Assembly (NCBI GenBank): GCA_020091685.1
Contig: CM034604.1
Location: 6,623,820 to 6,687,819 of the forward strand
Direction: 5' to 3'
Length of the DNA stretch: 64,000 nucleotides
Source of the DNA: Lutjanus erythropterus
Lineage: Eukaryota; Chordata; Actinopteri; Lutjaniformes; Lutjanidae
A model generated the notes under the pieces. That model did no database searches. It had not been told where the DNA came from and saw nothing but the letters and a program-made list of their open reading frames with translations. Below are positions 22,111 through 33,719 of this stretch, one piece after another. Numbering within the stretch: position 1 is the first letter of the stretch; each line of letters starts with the position of its first letter. The position numbers were made by a program, and so were the translations under genes.

Positions 22111-24061
22111 TTTCTAAAATTCAAAGCTTAGAGTTTATCTAAGGAAGAAAAGTAAATTATCACAACAAAAGATCAGTAGTTGGTAAAACTTTTTCACAAC
22201 TTAACAATTTGAGTTGAGCTCTCTAAAAGCTGTTTTCCTCCCACTCGTCCTCCAGCTCAGTGGACCGTCCTCCGACCTAGTGGGTGTGGTCATGGCACAA
22301 TGTCTGCCACTAGTGCAGACCATTAAATTAAGAACATAAAATGACAAAAATTGTCCCCCAAAAAATAATGGAGTCAGCCAATCGCGCAACCCCATAGCAA
22401 ATGTAGAGAGATTGTTCATCCATTGAGTGAGCGTGTACGGGTTTGTCGTACCTTTTTAAGTAATATTTGCCTTGAGAGTGAGTGACTGTACATTTGTATT
22501 TCAAGGAGCTTGTACTTTCTAAAGCCATTGTTAATAAACAAACCAACAAACTTGCTAGCTAGCATGTTTTGGGAATTGTTTTGCTTCTATATAAGCTCCG
22601 CCCACAAAAAGGTAATGCTATTTACCAACAGAAAAGGGGTCTATAAGTCTAAAAAAGTCTTTTCCCACAGACATTTGACTTTTTTGTAAAAATCTGACCC
22701 AATTGCAATATAAGAGAAAGAGTAGTTTCAATTTAATTAAATCCCAGATTTTTATAGGTGATCTTTCCACATTTTTCTTAAAGCATCAGTGGACACGAGT
22801 ATTTGCAATCAATAAGCCCACAGAGGCCTCGCAGACAGTATACAACCTTGGCAAATGTCCTATAGGGCGTCAGAGTGGAGGAGCGGGCCATAGCTCCGGT
22901 GCTGTCTGCAGCCTACAGTAGCTGTGTTTATCTCAGGCTACAACAAGGCGTGCAGTTGGCAGAGTGGGAGGTACAGCTTGTGAAAACTGCATGTTGAATA
23001 ATTGATTGTGTACATAAAGCATGGATGTGGAAGAAAAGGAGGAGGAGGAGGAGAGAAGGAAAGACGGAGGCTACTGGAACAGACAGATAAATAAATCCAC
23101 ACATTACCTTACAGTGACGCCTCACTCCAGCAGCCAATTCAATTCCCACTTTATCTTTTCTTCCCTTTTTTCCTCCACTTGTCCCTGTAATACTTTCTCC
23201 CCCAACCCCAGTCATTTACCAAATTAACAGAGCGACTTTTCCAATAAGAATTCTTTGATAACACCGTGAGTAGACAATAATTGTGGCTGTTTAAAAATGT
23301 ATTGGGCTTGGAATGTCATATCCACCAGAATCCTTCGGGGACTATGTAAATGCGACACAGTTTGCAGAGGGACCCTGGCGTTGCTTCGGTGACATAAATT
23401 ATGAAAGATGTCCCTGAAATTGGGTTTTGGATGCAGGCGGATGCAGGTGGATTTGTTTGGAGAGGGTGATGCCATTAATTGTGCAGCCAGAATGGGTTTC
23501 TCTCTTGTTTGCTGTGGGTCGAGGGTACGGAAGTTTGTGGAACAACAAGCACCATCTGAACACATTCGTGCTGATCAATATTTTAAGTCCCATTGAAAGA
23601 CCTTTAATGTGTTTTGTATGTATTTTTGTGAAGTGCAGCCCGCAGTACAAACAGAGAACGTTAAGAGTAATCCATCCTTTTTAGATGACATTTCAGCCCT
23701 GCAAGCGGCAGATTGTTCCACATTCTTAAGTCCCTCAAAGTGATGTCTCAGGATAAGGATGTGTAGAGACATCATGTCTCAGTGGCTCAATTTAAAAAAA
23801 AGGGCACCCCCGCATAAACTGTACTGTCCTCATGCCTCTTCCCATAATCCCATGCATGAACACACAGTCTTACACATGCTTCTATGCATCTGGAAATACT
23901 GATTTGATGGTCATGTATAGATGGTAGCCCAAGATTTCTGAAACTCTTGCACATACACGTCATAATTTGCTATTTTTCATTTGTAATTTCCTGTTTTATT
24001 ACACATGCACAAACAGACCCTATAGACATGCGTCTGAGAGAGGTGTCAGAGGGAGGGGGCT
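22111..24061. other. Unassigned, possibly single-copy
   Basis: A short (GGA)n run lies at about 23,037-23,056. 23,220-23,560 has moderate CpG and AATT/ATTA words and could be conserved non-coding DNA. Several overlapping frames of 62-113 codons (23,224-23,684, both strands) lack domain resemblance and conflict with each other. Confidence 0.3.
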
Positions 24062-24262
24062 GCACACATACATATAGTCAGGCGCCCCAAGCAGTTAGGG
24101 GTTTGGTGCCGTGCTCAAGGGCACCTCAGCAGCGTCCAAGAGGTGAACTGGCACCTCACCACCTGCCAGTCCACACTCTGTACTTTGGTCTGTGTGGGAC
24201 TTGAGCTGGCGACCCTTCGGTTCCCAAGCCAGTTCCTTACAGACTGAGCTGCTGCTGCCCCT
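24062..24262 (+). repeat. Dispersed repeat (gctcaagggcacctc type)
   Basis: The words gtgctcaagggcacctcag, gacttgagctggcgaccctt and cggttcccaagccag, then gactgagctgctgctgcccc, belong to a very common teleost repeat I recognise. The 85-codon frame at 23,947-24,204 runs into it and is not a gene. Confidence 0.65.
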
Positions 24263-25386
24263 TGTCCCTCCTTAGTTGCCAGTTTGTTTTGTCAAGCCTC
24301 CCCATGTCCTTATGTTTTCCCCTAGTTCTTTTGATTATTGATTTATTATTATTGCTCTGCAAGTTTTAGTACTTTAGTACTTTGTCTTTTATTAGTAAAT
24401 CATTTGAACTACCTGCTCAGTATTGGAGTCTGCATTTTGGGGTAAAATTCTCTGTTTTTTCCTGTTCATTCACTGAACAATTAATGACAACACACTTGAT
24501 TCAGCACAGTAGCCCTTGATGACTCATGAGCAATGTTTTGAATTAGGAAAAACCAAGTTTCACATATAATCAACTAGCTAGCTAGCTAGTTTAGTTTGCT
24601 GTTGTAACTTTTGAACCAGTCATGAAGAGAAGTTATAATTTACTTTGGTAACATATACATGTAACATAACATTATTGGAGCTGTTAGCTTAAGTTAAAGT
24701 TGGCTAACTAGCTAGCTAAGTTAGTTTGTACTTGCTGCTAATGGTAGTTTTTACTTGGGCACTGCTCCACTCTATCCAAGGGAATTTCTTTTCACAGAAT
24801 TCGGTGTAACAGGTATGGCTGTCCACAAGCAGCTAAGACAGTCCCATTTGATGGCATTCCCATTTTTTCAGCTCAAAATATTCAGGTCATGTTTTTGTAG
24901 GCTACTAGTTTATTTGTTGCCATGCATGGTAATATTAAATCTGCAGTTGTCTATTCTGATGGTTGTACAGCTATGACAACTTGGTTGATATCTGTATGTT
25001 GTAACAGATAATGTATATAAGAACAAAGATATCTATTTGTATACAGATGATTCAGTCATATATGATACAATACTTGTAGGATACAAGATATTTTATTGAT
25101 GAATTTGGTTCCTCTTCAACTTATGCTATACGAAGAAAACAATCTGCCTTTCTTCAGTCAAGTCCGCAGAATCTAAAGTTTGTATTGAATCCTGACAGGA
25201 GAGGGAAATGTGTTTTATTCTGAAGAACCCATAATTCCAGTTCACATCTCCTGGCCACTGAATGGTACTGGGAAGTGATTGTACGTCAACTATCATGCTT
25301 GACTATGCAGATATCCTGCTATCCTGCTCATGCTGCTTGTGCTAGCTTAAAACAACTTGATGCAGTTTCTTTGCATTTCATTACAG
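24263..25386. other. Unassigned, with TAGC palindromes
   Basis: 24,300-24,440 (ttagtactttagtactttgt) looks repeat-like. Two actagctagctagc-type runs occur at about 24,580 and 24,705. No gene is seen. Confidence 0.4.
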
Positions 25387-25508
25387 AAATATGATCCTTG
25401 TCATTGCAAAAGGAGGACAGTCGTCATAAGCGACAACGTGGGAGTTTACCGCAGAGTCACAAAACGGAACATCCAGGAGAACTCCAGAAAACTCCCCAAA
25501 GTTGGCAG
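25387..25508 (+). other. Exon-like segment (122 bases)
   Basis: The segment is preceded by a T-rich tract ending tttcattacag and followed by gtagga, matching acceptor and donor splice sites. Only one of three forward frames is open: 40 codons starting KYDPCHCKRRTVVISDNVG and ending KLPKVG, length 122 (phase 0 to 2). I do not recognise the protein. The opposite strand is also open over the same span, which weakens the case. No neighbouring exon is identifiable. It could be an internal exon of a gene spanning the window, or chance. Confidence 0.2.
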
Positions 25509-26329
25509 GTAGGATCATAGGTTTCTCTACTATTTAAGCACCTGCATGTCAGCTTGGCAAAGATTCTCCATATCTCACACACACATACAACAAAGTGTCT
25601 TTAGTGTGTGTGACAGCAGTTTGGATGCTCAGTCACCTGATGTTGAAGTCTTAACAACAGCATTTTACTTGGAGAAATAATAATCAGAATAAAAGACGAC
25701 AATAACCACAGTGATCTTGTCCAGAGGGGCAGCGTCCACTTTAAGAACTGAATGTGCACATGTGCCTGTTAAAGTGTTTAGACCTAGCTTAACAAAATCT
25801 TAACACACTCATATAAAATGTGAATGACATTCCTGCTTCAATGCCAGGACTCCACTGACAGCAATCAGCCACACGATCACAAAGTTTAATTTCCCTGAGA
25901 GGCTGGGCTCGTGTCTGATAAAAGGAGATGTCACATAAAACCACGCTCATCGATTAAGTATAAACATAAAACAAATCTGCACCGTATATAACTGAGCTGA
26001 CACTAAGCAGAGAGCTTTTGCAACTAATGGAGTTCAGTGAGAGGTTTATCCTGGATGCTTCCCGGGAGAGAGAAACAAGAGACAACAGTCCATCATTGCT
26101 TACACGGCACAGGCCTGGGAATTCAAAGTAAAAGGCACCATATCACTTAACAATACAGTGCATTAACAGAGTGAGTCACTTCAAATGATGGCTGTGGTTT
26201 TTGTAGATACACAAGGCTACCACCAAAATGAAATATGATTAACAAAAAGATTTGTTTTCTGTATTCCAAAACATTCCAGCAGATAATAAGCAGGTTATTT
26301 GTTTTTTCCATTTTAAATTTTCAGTTTTA
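25509..26329. other. Unassigned sequence
   Basis: No recognisable gene or element. Confidence 0.4.
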
Positions 26330-26555
26330 AAGCTGCACTACATAATGTTTTTATATTAACGCTGGATAGGTAATGTGAAAGGGGGTCGCTCACAGTGACA
26401 AACTGACAGACAATTATCACCTCACTGCATCTTTTAGCTCACTGTTCAGGTGTTCTGGCCCACAAATCTAAATCTCACCAGCTTCATCTGCAGTCTCAAC
26501 AAGCAGCTGTTTCAACACGTCCTCATACCTAAACGCCAGAATAGGTTGATTGTCA
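26330..26555 (+). repeat. Possible dispersed repeat next to family D
   Basis: gctgcactacataatgtttt, gaaagggggtcgctcac and cacctcactgcatctttta resemble a teleost repeat I recall. It borders the right edge of the inverted family D copy. The assignment is weak. Confidence 0.35.
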
Positions 26556-26905
26556 GTTACTCCCAAAATGACATATATTACCAGTGGAGAGTATAAGCAG
26601 TGACAGGCTTATCAAACCTTGATGATGTTACATAGGTCACATGACACAACTCATGTGACATTACACATGTAGTACTTTGTAAAAGTGTGGTACAAATACT
26701 ACTTGGTTAGGGTTGGGAAAAGATCATGGTTTGGGTTAGTAAGTATGTTACGTAACACAGTTGACATCACTCATGCAGCAACATAATTCACGTGACACTC
26801 GTAGCTCACACTGTAAAATGGTCACAGTTTGGTTAGGTTTATGCACAAAAACTACTTGGTTAGGGTTAGGGAAAGACTGTGGTTTGGGTTAAAATAACTA
26901 AGTTA
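26556..26905 (-). repeat. Dispersed repeat family D, inverted copy
   Basis: 26,560-26,600 (caaaatgacatatattacca) is the inverse of 17,527-17,560. It is followed by two inverse units containing tacttggttagggtt, gggaaaga and tggtttgggtta. The short ggttagggttaggg words come from this repeat and are not telomeric. Confidence 0.75.
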
Positions 26906-28095
26906 TATGACATAGTAATTCCAGCTGCAATGGAAGTGATGTGAAGTTGGTGACATTTAAGTTTGTGGGACAGAAAACCCAAACACTAACTCAAGTTAGG
27001 AAGGTAACATACATTATGTAACTTATGTACATAACATAAGTCAATCACAGACAAATGACACACAAATGACATAAGAACACAATAGGGATTTTATATAATG
27101 AACTGTTAACTATATACATTTTGAAACTGCAATGAAGTCCCTAAACCGCACAGCTGCACACTTTAATATCAGGGATCTAAAGAGAAATTTGTATTTTAGG
27201 TTCGCTGCTGGATGGTATATCAAAGTCACGGGGCTGAATTTGCTCGAAAAAGACAAAAACGAGCTGATCTTGAAGTGGCCAAAGACACTCAGAATGATCA
27301 GTCCTTCAGTATTTTGGCTCCTAACCCACATCCATGCTTGAAGCAGAGGAATAATGAGTGCTTGGCGGCTTTAGTGGATTAGGAGGAAAAATTTGGTTCT
27401 GCTGTTCTGTGTCAACTGTGAAAATGTGTCATTATAAAGTTGCCAAGAGCCAGTTTCACTCTGGGTATTTCAGTGTTTTCTGGGTGTTTCTTTCAGCTGT
27501 GTTTGAGAGTTCAGTTGCATGGAAACTGTAGACTTGACTGAACCAAAGATTTTTAAATAACTGTGATGAGGAAACAATTTATGTTTGGAGAAGAAATCCA
27601 AAATCAAATTTTGAAGTTTGCCAGTTCTCTAGCTGGAGTCTGAAACTAAAGAATAACAAAAAAAAAATTGGGATTTCTTTTATTTGATGAAAGCTTATGT
27701 CAAAATCAAAAGATTTATTAGATACAACTCTTCATCCTGCAAAGATGATAAGCAATGCCAGCACTCCAGGTGTTTAAAGACACTACAGCTGAGACCAGAC
27801 AGGCTTCTCCAAACACTTTTTTTCAGTCTGTAAACCTCAAACAGCATGTCTGTGTGCGTGACCGAGCGGCTGCCAAATATCACAACCAACAGCTTAGAAT
27901 CGTGGCCAAGACAGCTGGTACTGTGTGAGCAGCTAAGAACTGATCCTGGTGAGTCTGAAGGACAATTTAGAGCATCTCAAGGAGAAGTAGCTCTCTCTGC
28001 TTTACATTAACTAACAGGTACAGATGTGTTGGTAACGTTTCTTCACCATAAACCATTAGAACAACATTAGCATTCATTTAGACTCTTGGTTCTAG
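26906..28095. other. Unassigned sequence
   Basis: No recognised element. An opposed pair of short frames (27,110-27,341) overlaps and has no domain resemblance. Confidence 0.4.
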
Positions 28096-28340
28096 ATAGC
28101 CAAAGTCCATTATTCAATCTCTTTTAGGTCTGTTTTGGTCTCTATCAACTCCAGAGGGAAATATCTGGCTATTTAGCTGTTAAATACTAAACTAACAATC
28201 ACCAGCTGGTTGCTAACTTTGCTGATTCGATGCCAACTACTGAGCAGGTACTGCACGGTGAGTTTCCCGAAGCTTCTTCACCAAAAACAACTGCCAACTG
28301 ATGAAAATGAGGTTGTTGCGAGCAAAGAGAGTGAAGCAAA
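28096..28340 (+). repeat. Dispersed repeat family E, copy 2
   Basis: Signature tgttttggtctctatcaact then agagggaaatatctggct, gctggttgctaactttg and ctgagcaggtactg. Confidence 0.65.
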
Positions 28341-28701
28341 CAAGAAAAGTTGTGGGTCAAAACAACAAAACATTGAGTGGAAAGATGTTAAAATACTGTA
28401 CCGTTCCATTTGGCAACATACTTGAATATCGCCACTTTGTATTATTTTTGTAGTTGCTAATAATTTGCCCAAATTTCCAAATTGTCTCCTAATAATTGAA
28501 TTTGAAACTCTAATCTGATGGATGCAAAACATGTAGGCAGGGACAAGTATACTTCAGTATTGGATGGATTCTGGTTTTGTTTGTAGTTGCAGCAGTATCA
28601 AATGTTTTTTTTTTTTCAGTTGTTCATCCAGGCAGATGGGTCAGAAAACTTGCCACGATACATATTGTTTTATTTATTGTTAAATTTATGTGTAAAGTAA
28701 C

Positions 28702-29133
28702 GGCTAAATTCCACCAGGCACGGCTGCATCATGTTATGACTGCACCATGTCAGCCGGAGCTGATCGCAGCTGTCCTATACACAATGCTTGTGATTCCACC
28801 AGCAGAGCCTCGGCGTGTCCCTAGAAGCAGCTCCACTCTGCCCTGCTTCAATACGCGCCGAGTCTATTGTTTTTGAGGGATGCTGCATCAATTAGCAGAT
28901 CGAACAGGTAGGAAGTCAGACACAGAAAAGGCAGGGAGAATCCGGTCAAAATAAAAGACCTTGTGCAGACTCACGATCATAAAGACAGACAGAAACCACG
29001 TAGCCTGCTTATCCATGGTAGAAGAACAAAGGAAAGGAAAGAGGACCAACAAAATCTGAGCAAGTAAACATAATCAGGTGGCTGAAACATTTCTGAAACA
29101 CTGCTGGTGGGGCTTGCAGCTGTGTGGAAGATG
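28702..29133 (+). mobile_element. MITE family G, copy 1 (right end lost)
   Basis: It starts ggctaaattccaccaggcac. The stretch from 28,944 (tcaaaataaaagacc, gtgcagactca, accacgtagcctgcttatcc, atggtagaag, aaaatctgagcaagtaaaca, ggtggggcttgcag) matches 51,240-51,450. It carries about 170 extra bases near the left end (28,740-28,915). The right terminal repeat seen in copy 2 is absent. The 99-codon frame at 28,577-28,876 is repeat-derived. Confidence 0.7.
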
Positions 29134-29395
29134 GATCAGAACAGATCAGATCAGTTTTGTCTGCCTTGCTCTCAAACTTGCAGCAAACCGTGCAACACAT
29201 AGTTGGAGTTGTGTCCTATTTCCAAGACGATTCAAATGCTCGCTTGTGTTCCACCTTATGAAATTTTTCTTTACCCACCATCACTTTCTCGCAAGTGCGC
29301 TGCATATGTTCAAGTCTCAGCAGACATGAGAAGGAAGCAAGATGGCTCACTCCTTCGGTATTTCCATTATCAGCTCTGGCAAAAGCAATGCGTTT

Positions 29396-29460
29396 AATTA
29401 TTTTTCACCACTTGCCTGATTGGGCAAGTGAGTTGGTAGATTTACTAGTTTGCGCCTTTA
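29396..29460 (+). repeat. Short dispersed repeat with ttgggcaagtgag
   Basis: Similar to 15,836-15,905, see there. Confidence 0.45.
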
Positions 29461-29539
29461 ACCATATTTTTGTGAAAGCTATTTTGCTTGAGCATGAGCT
29501 GGTTTCCTAGGTTGTGAAGACTCAAAATTTCAAGGCAAC

Positions 29540-29762
29540 AGACTGCAACAGATTTTTGAGTTTTGAGGCCAACTCAAATTCTTAAGTTAACTACTAATCT
29601 TTTGTTGAGATAATTTACTTTTTTTCCTTAGATAAACTTAAAGTTTTGGATTTTAAAAACACAAAACGTTGAGTAAATTCACTGAAATGAAAGTAATAGT
29701 TGAGTCAGGTTCAAAACTCAAAACTTATCAAGTTGCCTCAACTATATTTTTTACACTGTACA
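29540..29762. repeat. Dispersed repeat ending tttttacactgta
   Basis: The words ttaagttaact, gttgagataatttac, aaaactcaaaacttatcaag, and gttgcctcaact before ttttttacactgta match a class of teleost elements. The end resembles the left end of the foldback at 46,154 (tacactgtaacag), suggesting a related family. Confidence 0.5.
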
Positions 29763-30043
29763 TGAAAATATTGGAAAAGGTGAAGATGCCACTTTACTTC
29801 AAAAACAGAAAGTTTATTTAAATTAACGTCTATATTTTTAATTGGTTTGTCTGTAGTTTGTTATTAACTGTGGTTAGATCTGTGTACATAGTGAGAATTA
29901 ACTGAACATAGCACAAATCTGTTGCTATGGTTACCTGCAAATATGTCTGACATGTCCCGATACACATTTTTAATTAACAGCTGTCAGCCAATCAGATGCA
30001 AATATTTTCTTTGGCTGTCACACTAATGTACAGTTTTTCATTG

Positions 30044-30069
30044 CACACACACACACACACACACACACA
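30044..30069. repeat. (CA)13 microsatellite
   Basis: A perfect CA tract. Confidence 0.95.
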
Positions 30070-30139
30070 ACCATACAATCAAATGCATGTGTTAATTTAA
30101 CACATATTTACTCAGCCCTACACCTTCACACATACAGTA

Positions 30140-30620
30140 CACACGCAATTACACCAGTGACGCGTCACATTTTTCATAGCCATCGATCTGCGTGAGAGAG
30201 CGGCGTTGAGAAATGACACATGCCACAGCCTGAACACACACCGGGGGCATGTGTGGACCTATTTTCTGCACCGCCTGTGATTTGTAAATCATTGATAAAG
30301 TACCCAGGGAGGCCGGCCAGTTTACTTTGACTGCTGCTGAAATTACATATTTGACGGTGACAAATCTGAATTGCGTTGTGTGCCACACGGAGGGATGGAT
30401 GGGGGTCGTGCGCGGCGGTATTAGTCCGGCTGAGGGTGTTTGGGTGCAGAACGTGAGCTTGTTGTTTCTCCTCACCTGCACGTGTTTGATTTAACAGGTA
30501 ATTTGAGCTCGTTCAAGTGTGCATTAACATCCATGAGCTCAATCCATCGCCTGGTAAATAAGTCTGAGCAAATAAGGGAATTCTCTCTCCATCTCTGTTT
30601 CTCTGAGGCTCATGCAAGCA
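30140..30620. promoter_or_regulatory. Candidate single-copy CpG-containing island
   Basis: No repeat is recognised. It has more CpG than its surroundings (gcgcggcggtattagtccgg region, 30,408-30,430) and a perfect 12-base palindrome gtgacgcgtcac at 30,157-30,168. 30,490-30,560 has gagctcgttcaag and TTAAC/ATTAAC words. It is flanked by CA tracts. A 110-codon minus frame (30,149-30,481) lacks a domain. Regulatory function is a guess. Confidence 0.25.
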
Positions 30621-30637
30621 CACAACCCCCCCACCCT

Positions 30638-30661
30638 CACACACACACACACACACACACA
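30638..30661. repeat. (CA)n microsatellite
   Basis: A CA tract of about 12 units, with interrupted acacac words continuing to about 30,745. Confidence 0.95.
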
Positions 30662-30745
30662 AAGTCATTAGTCATCCACCAGAGGAACCACCCCCACAGC
30701 ACACACACACACTCACATATATGCAAAAATACACACACACGCAAG

Positions 30746-31182
30746 CGCTCTTCAACACAAAGACTGTAAGTACAGCATTTCCTGTTGAATATTTCCCCAG
30801 GGTCCAGTATAATGTTTCTGACTAAGGTGGAAGCATACATTATATATCTGGGCTGCTCCCTTTATGGCTGGTTGCTGATAGGTTCTGTGTAAATAACAGC
30901 TCATGTTACCTTGATTACTTCAGCAAGAATAACGGCAACATGATGCAGATGTTAACAACAAGCCACAAGACGCTCTTAAAAGAAAGCTTCAACTAATCTA
31001 ATCAAACTGTTGTTAAATAATTAATCAATTAATCATTAAAAAAGTGCAGACAGTGCCACAAAGACTTTGTGAAATGGTTGGCTTAGTCAAAAATGCAAGT
31101 ACAAACTAATTTTTCAGAGGTGTAAATAATAAGTTAATGATGGCTGAATTCCATTCAGCTGCCTCAGGTTCAGTGTGTTATT
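30746..31182. other. Unassigned sequence
   Basis: No recognisable gene or element. A ttaatcaattaatcatt word lies near 31,020. Confidence 0.4.
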
Positions 31183-31787
31183 CAGTCCCTCCAGGAAATT
31201 GCGATGACAACAATTGCCGCAAAGTCAACCAATTCCCATGAGTTCTGTGCGACTTTGCGATTTTGTTCGAGCTCTGCAACTCTTCTGCAAACTTGAGCAA
31301 TCATCCTAGCTTTCTGTGAGTTCCACCAAATTTATATATATTTTTTTATTTTGTTGTGGGTTCGGAAAAGAATAGATTTGTTGTTGTTGTAACTGACGTT
31401 TATCAATGCTCTGTGAATTTTTATTTTATAGTTTTGTACTGTTTTTGAGTTTGAGCTCCAAAAAGATTTTTACTTCTTTGTGGAATTCCCTTCAGGTGCA
31501 CCTCTTCATTTATAAACAAAGGCGATTTTTATCATTTTTGTAATTCTGAGACTTTTTGGTAAGGTTAGAGTGTGGTTTTCCTCTCCCTGGAACAAGCTGC
31601 CTTTGATTTTTAATGTATTATACAAAAAAAATCTAACTTTCTTTTGCGACTTTCTCTTGATCCTGCAATTTTATTGCAAAAGATGCCTCGCAACATGCAT
31701 CACAATTTTTTAGAAAAGCTGCCATGAAATCAGGCATTTTAGGCCGCAATAATCCCCCAAAAGACCCGCGAAATCCTAGAGGGACTG
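31183..31787 (+). mobile_element. MITE family P, copy 1
   Basis: Left end cagtccctccagga. The inverse of the right end is cagtccctctaggattt. The left interior (caattcccatgagttctgtg, cgactttgcgattttgttcg) matches the left part of the copy at 52,764, and its right interior (caacatgcatcacaattttt) matches 53,290. CAG...CTG ends suggest an hAT-type mobiliser, but no clear 8-base duplication remains. Confidence 0.75.
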
Positions 31788-32397
31788 ACTATTGGTATTG
31801 TGCCTGCTGCCTCGAGAGAGCAGAGGCGTTGTTAATGGCGACACCTGTGCTTCTCTACTATGATAAGTCAAAATCTGTTGTGTGAAAAAGGCCTGTTACA
31901 AAAAAAATACAGCTGTAGCATGTAAATGTTGGGAAAGTTAGGACAATGAAAATTGAGGTGCTGAATTCTGAGACGATTTAAAAGGGCACTTGTCAACTGA
32001 AAAGATGAAGATTCTGTGTCCAAAGTTTCCTGTGGCATTGAAACATAGCAAACGTTTATCTAGGTGCACACTCATGTGAGAGCAGAGTGATGCCATGGTC
32101 ACTGCAAGGGAATGAGGAAGTACTGCACCTTGTTGTGTCAGTTTCAAAGTTCTTACTGCAAAGACATGGAAGAGTAGTTAGCTTGCCTCGCTAATTCTTG
32201 GCAACAGGAAACCAACAACGGAGTATTCCCCAAATTCTAGAAAAAAATGTAGAACATCAAACCTGTAGTAACTATTTTTTTGGGCGCTTAAAGACATGGA
32301 GAATACAACCATGACTTATTATTAAGCTACCTTATGAAGTTATTATGGTGACCATGTTCCCAAAATTAGCATAAATTTCTGTCTTTTCTGTTCAACT
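31788..32397. other. Unassigned sequence
   Basis: No recognisable gene or element. Confidence 0.4.
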
Positions 32398-32515
32398 TTT
32401 TTGTTTTTGGTCTCCACCAAACTTCTGAGGAAAATACTTGTCTCTAATTAATACTAATACTAGTCTCTAGCTGTTCAGTGGGCAGCACATGGACAGTGGA
32501 TTTGTTGTGACCATG
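32398..32515 (+). repeat. Dispersed repeat family E, partial copy 3
   Basis: Signature tttggtctccaccaaacttc then tgaggaaaatact and a degraded remainder. Confidence 0.55.
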
Positions 32516-33082
32516 ACCACTTCCAATTTGCATTTTTTCACCGATTTGATTGATTGTTAATGTAAAAAATATTGATGTGTCACTTTAACAAAATAATTTA
32601 ATCATCAAATGATCAAAATAAAGACAGAAAAACTACTCAGATTTAGGAAAACAGACATACATAACGTACGTAAGTTCACGTGTAAGGTTAGCAGTTAGCA
32701 TTTAGCTACCTGCTTACTGCACATTATCCCACTTATTACATGGATACTTACCAACATAAATCAATAAATAAACACAAAATATTGATTTTGTTGATTTAAA
32801 ACTGATTTACTTGCTCCTCCGGAGTCTATGATTGGAGCAGTGTGCATAGCAACAGTCTGTTATACATGGCAACGTTCAGCTATAAAGAAATAACTGACCT
32901 TAGAATGCTGTAATTGACCAATAAGAACCCAGTATTAAACAAAGCCATGTAATAAATGTATGTAATTTACGCAACATGACTTATGTTGGCCTGTGAGCGA
33001 ACATATATTATGTGAATTAAAACAAGTCAACAATGAGTATTGGTTTCACATGGGACTTCCTGGGTGACGGTGTTTGTTTGAC
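32516..33082. other. Unassigned AT-rich sequence
   Basis: No recognisable gene or element. Confidence 0.4.
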
Positions 33083-33138
33083 CCATCCATCCATCCATCC
33101 ATCCATCCAGCCATCCATCCAGCAATCTATCCATCCAC
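33083..33138. repeat. (CCAT)n microsatellite
   Basis: Around 11 imperfect CCAT units with some CCAG and CTAT variants. Confidence 0.95.
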
Positions 33139-33719
33139 CCTGCCTCCTCCATATGCTTTCTTTACTTTCTCACTCCTTATACTCCGTCACCTGACTTTGA
33201 CAGCATAACATAACACTAACTTTATATAGGGGCACTTACCAAACTGCTATATTTGATGTGTTGGGAGTGAGAACAGGCTATTTTGTTTAACCTAATGATC
33301 TTAGACACTGCTGTTAGGTATTCAGGTTTTCTGAGACATAACATCTGCTCTTCTTACTGTCTGTGCTGTTTAGTATTAGTTCTCTATCAGAGCAGAATGC
33401 AGCTTTGAGGCAACACTTATAAGTCAAACACTTGTATTTTTCAGTTGACTTGGACAATACCTCAGCCAGGAATTAATTTAACAGGGGAGCATCGTGTTAA
33501 CAAGCTAATGGGAATGTGCTTTGGGGGAAATGTGCTTTGTAACAGAATATGAATAAATGGTGTGAATCAAGGTGATGTGGGCAAGAAATTAGGAATCCTA
33601 ATGAGCAGTTCTGAGCTGTGAAAGATATTTGTAGACAAAGCCAAAATGTATTAATCACCACAGCAATGAATTAATGGCTGGTCAGGATATCTTTTTGTTT
33701 GAGGTAAAGCAGCTTACTG

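Noticed and set aside
24062..24262. Possible tRNA-derived SINE
   Set aside because: No convincing A-box and B-box pair at proper spacing. The match is to another common teleost repeat block.
26825..26895. ggttagggttaggg words, telomere-like
   Set aside because: They are part of dispersed family D in inverse orientation, where the same words occur as cctaaccctaacc in diverged non-telomeric units.
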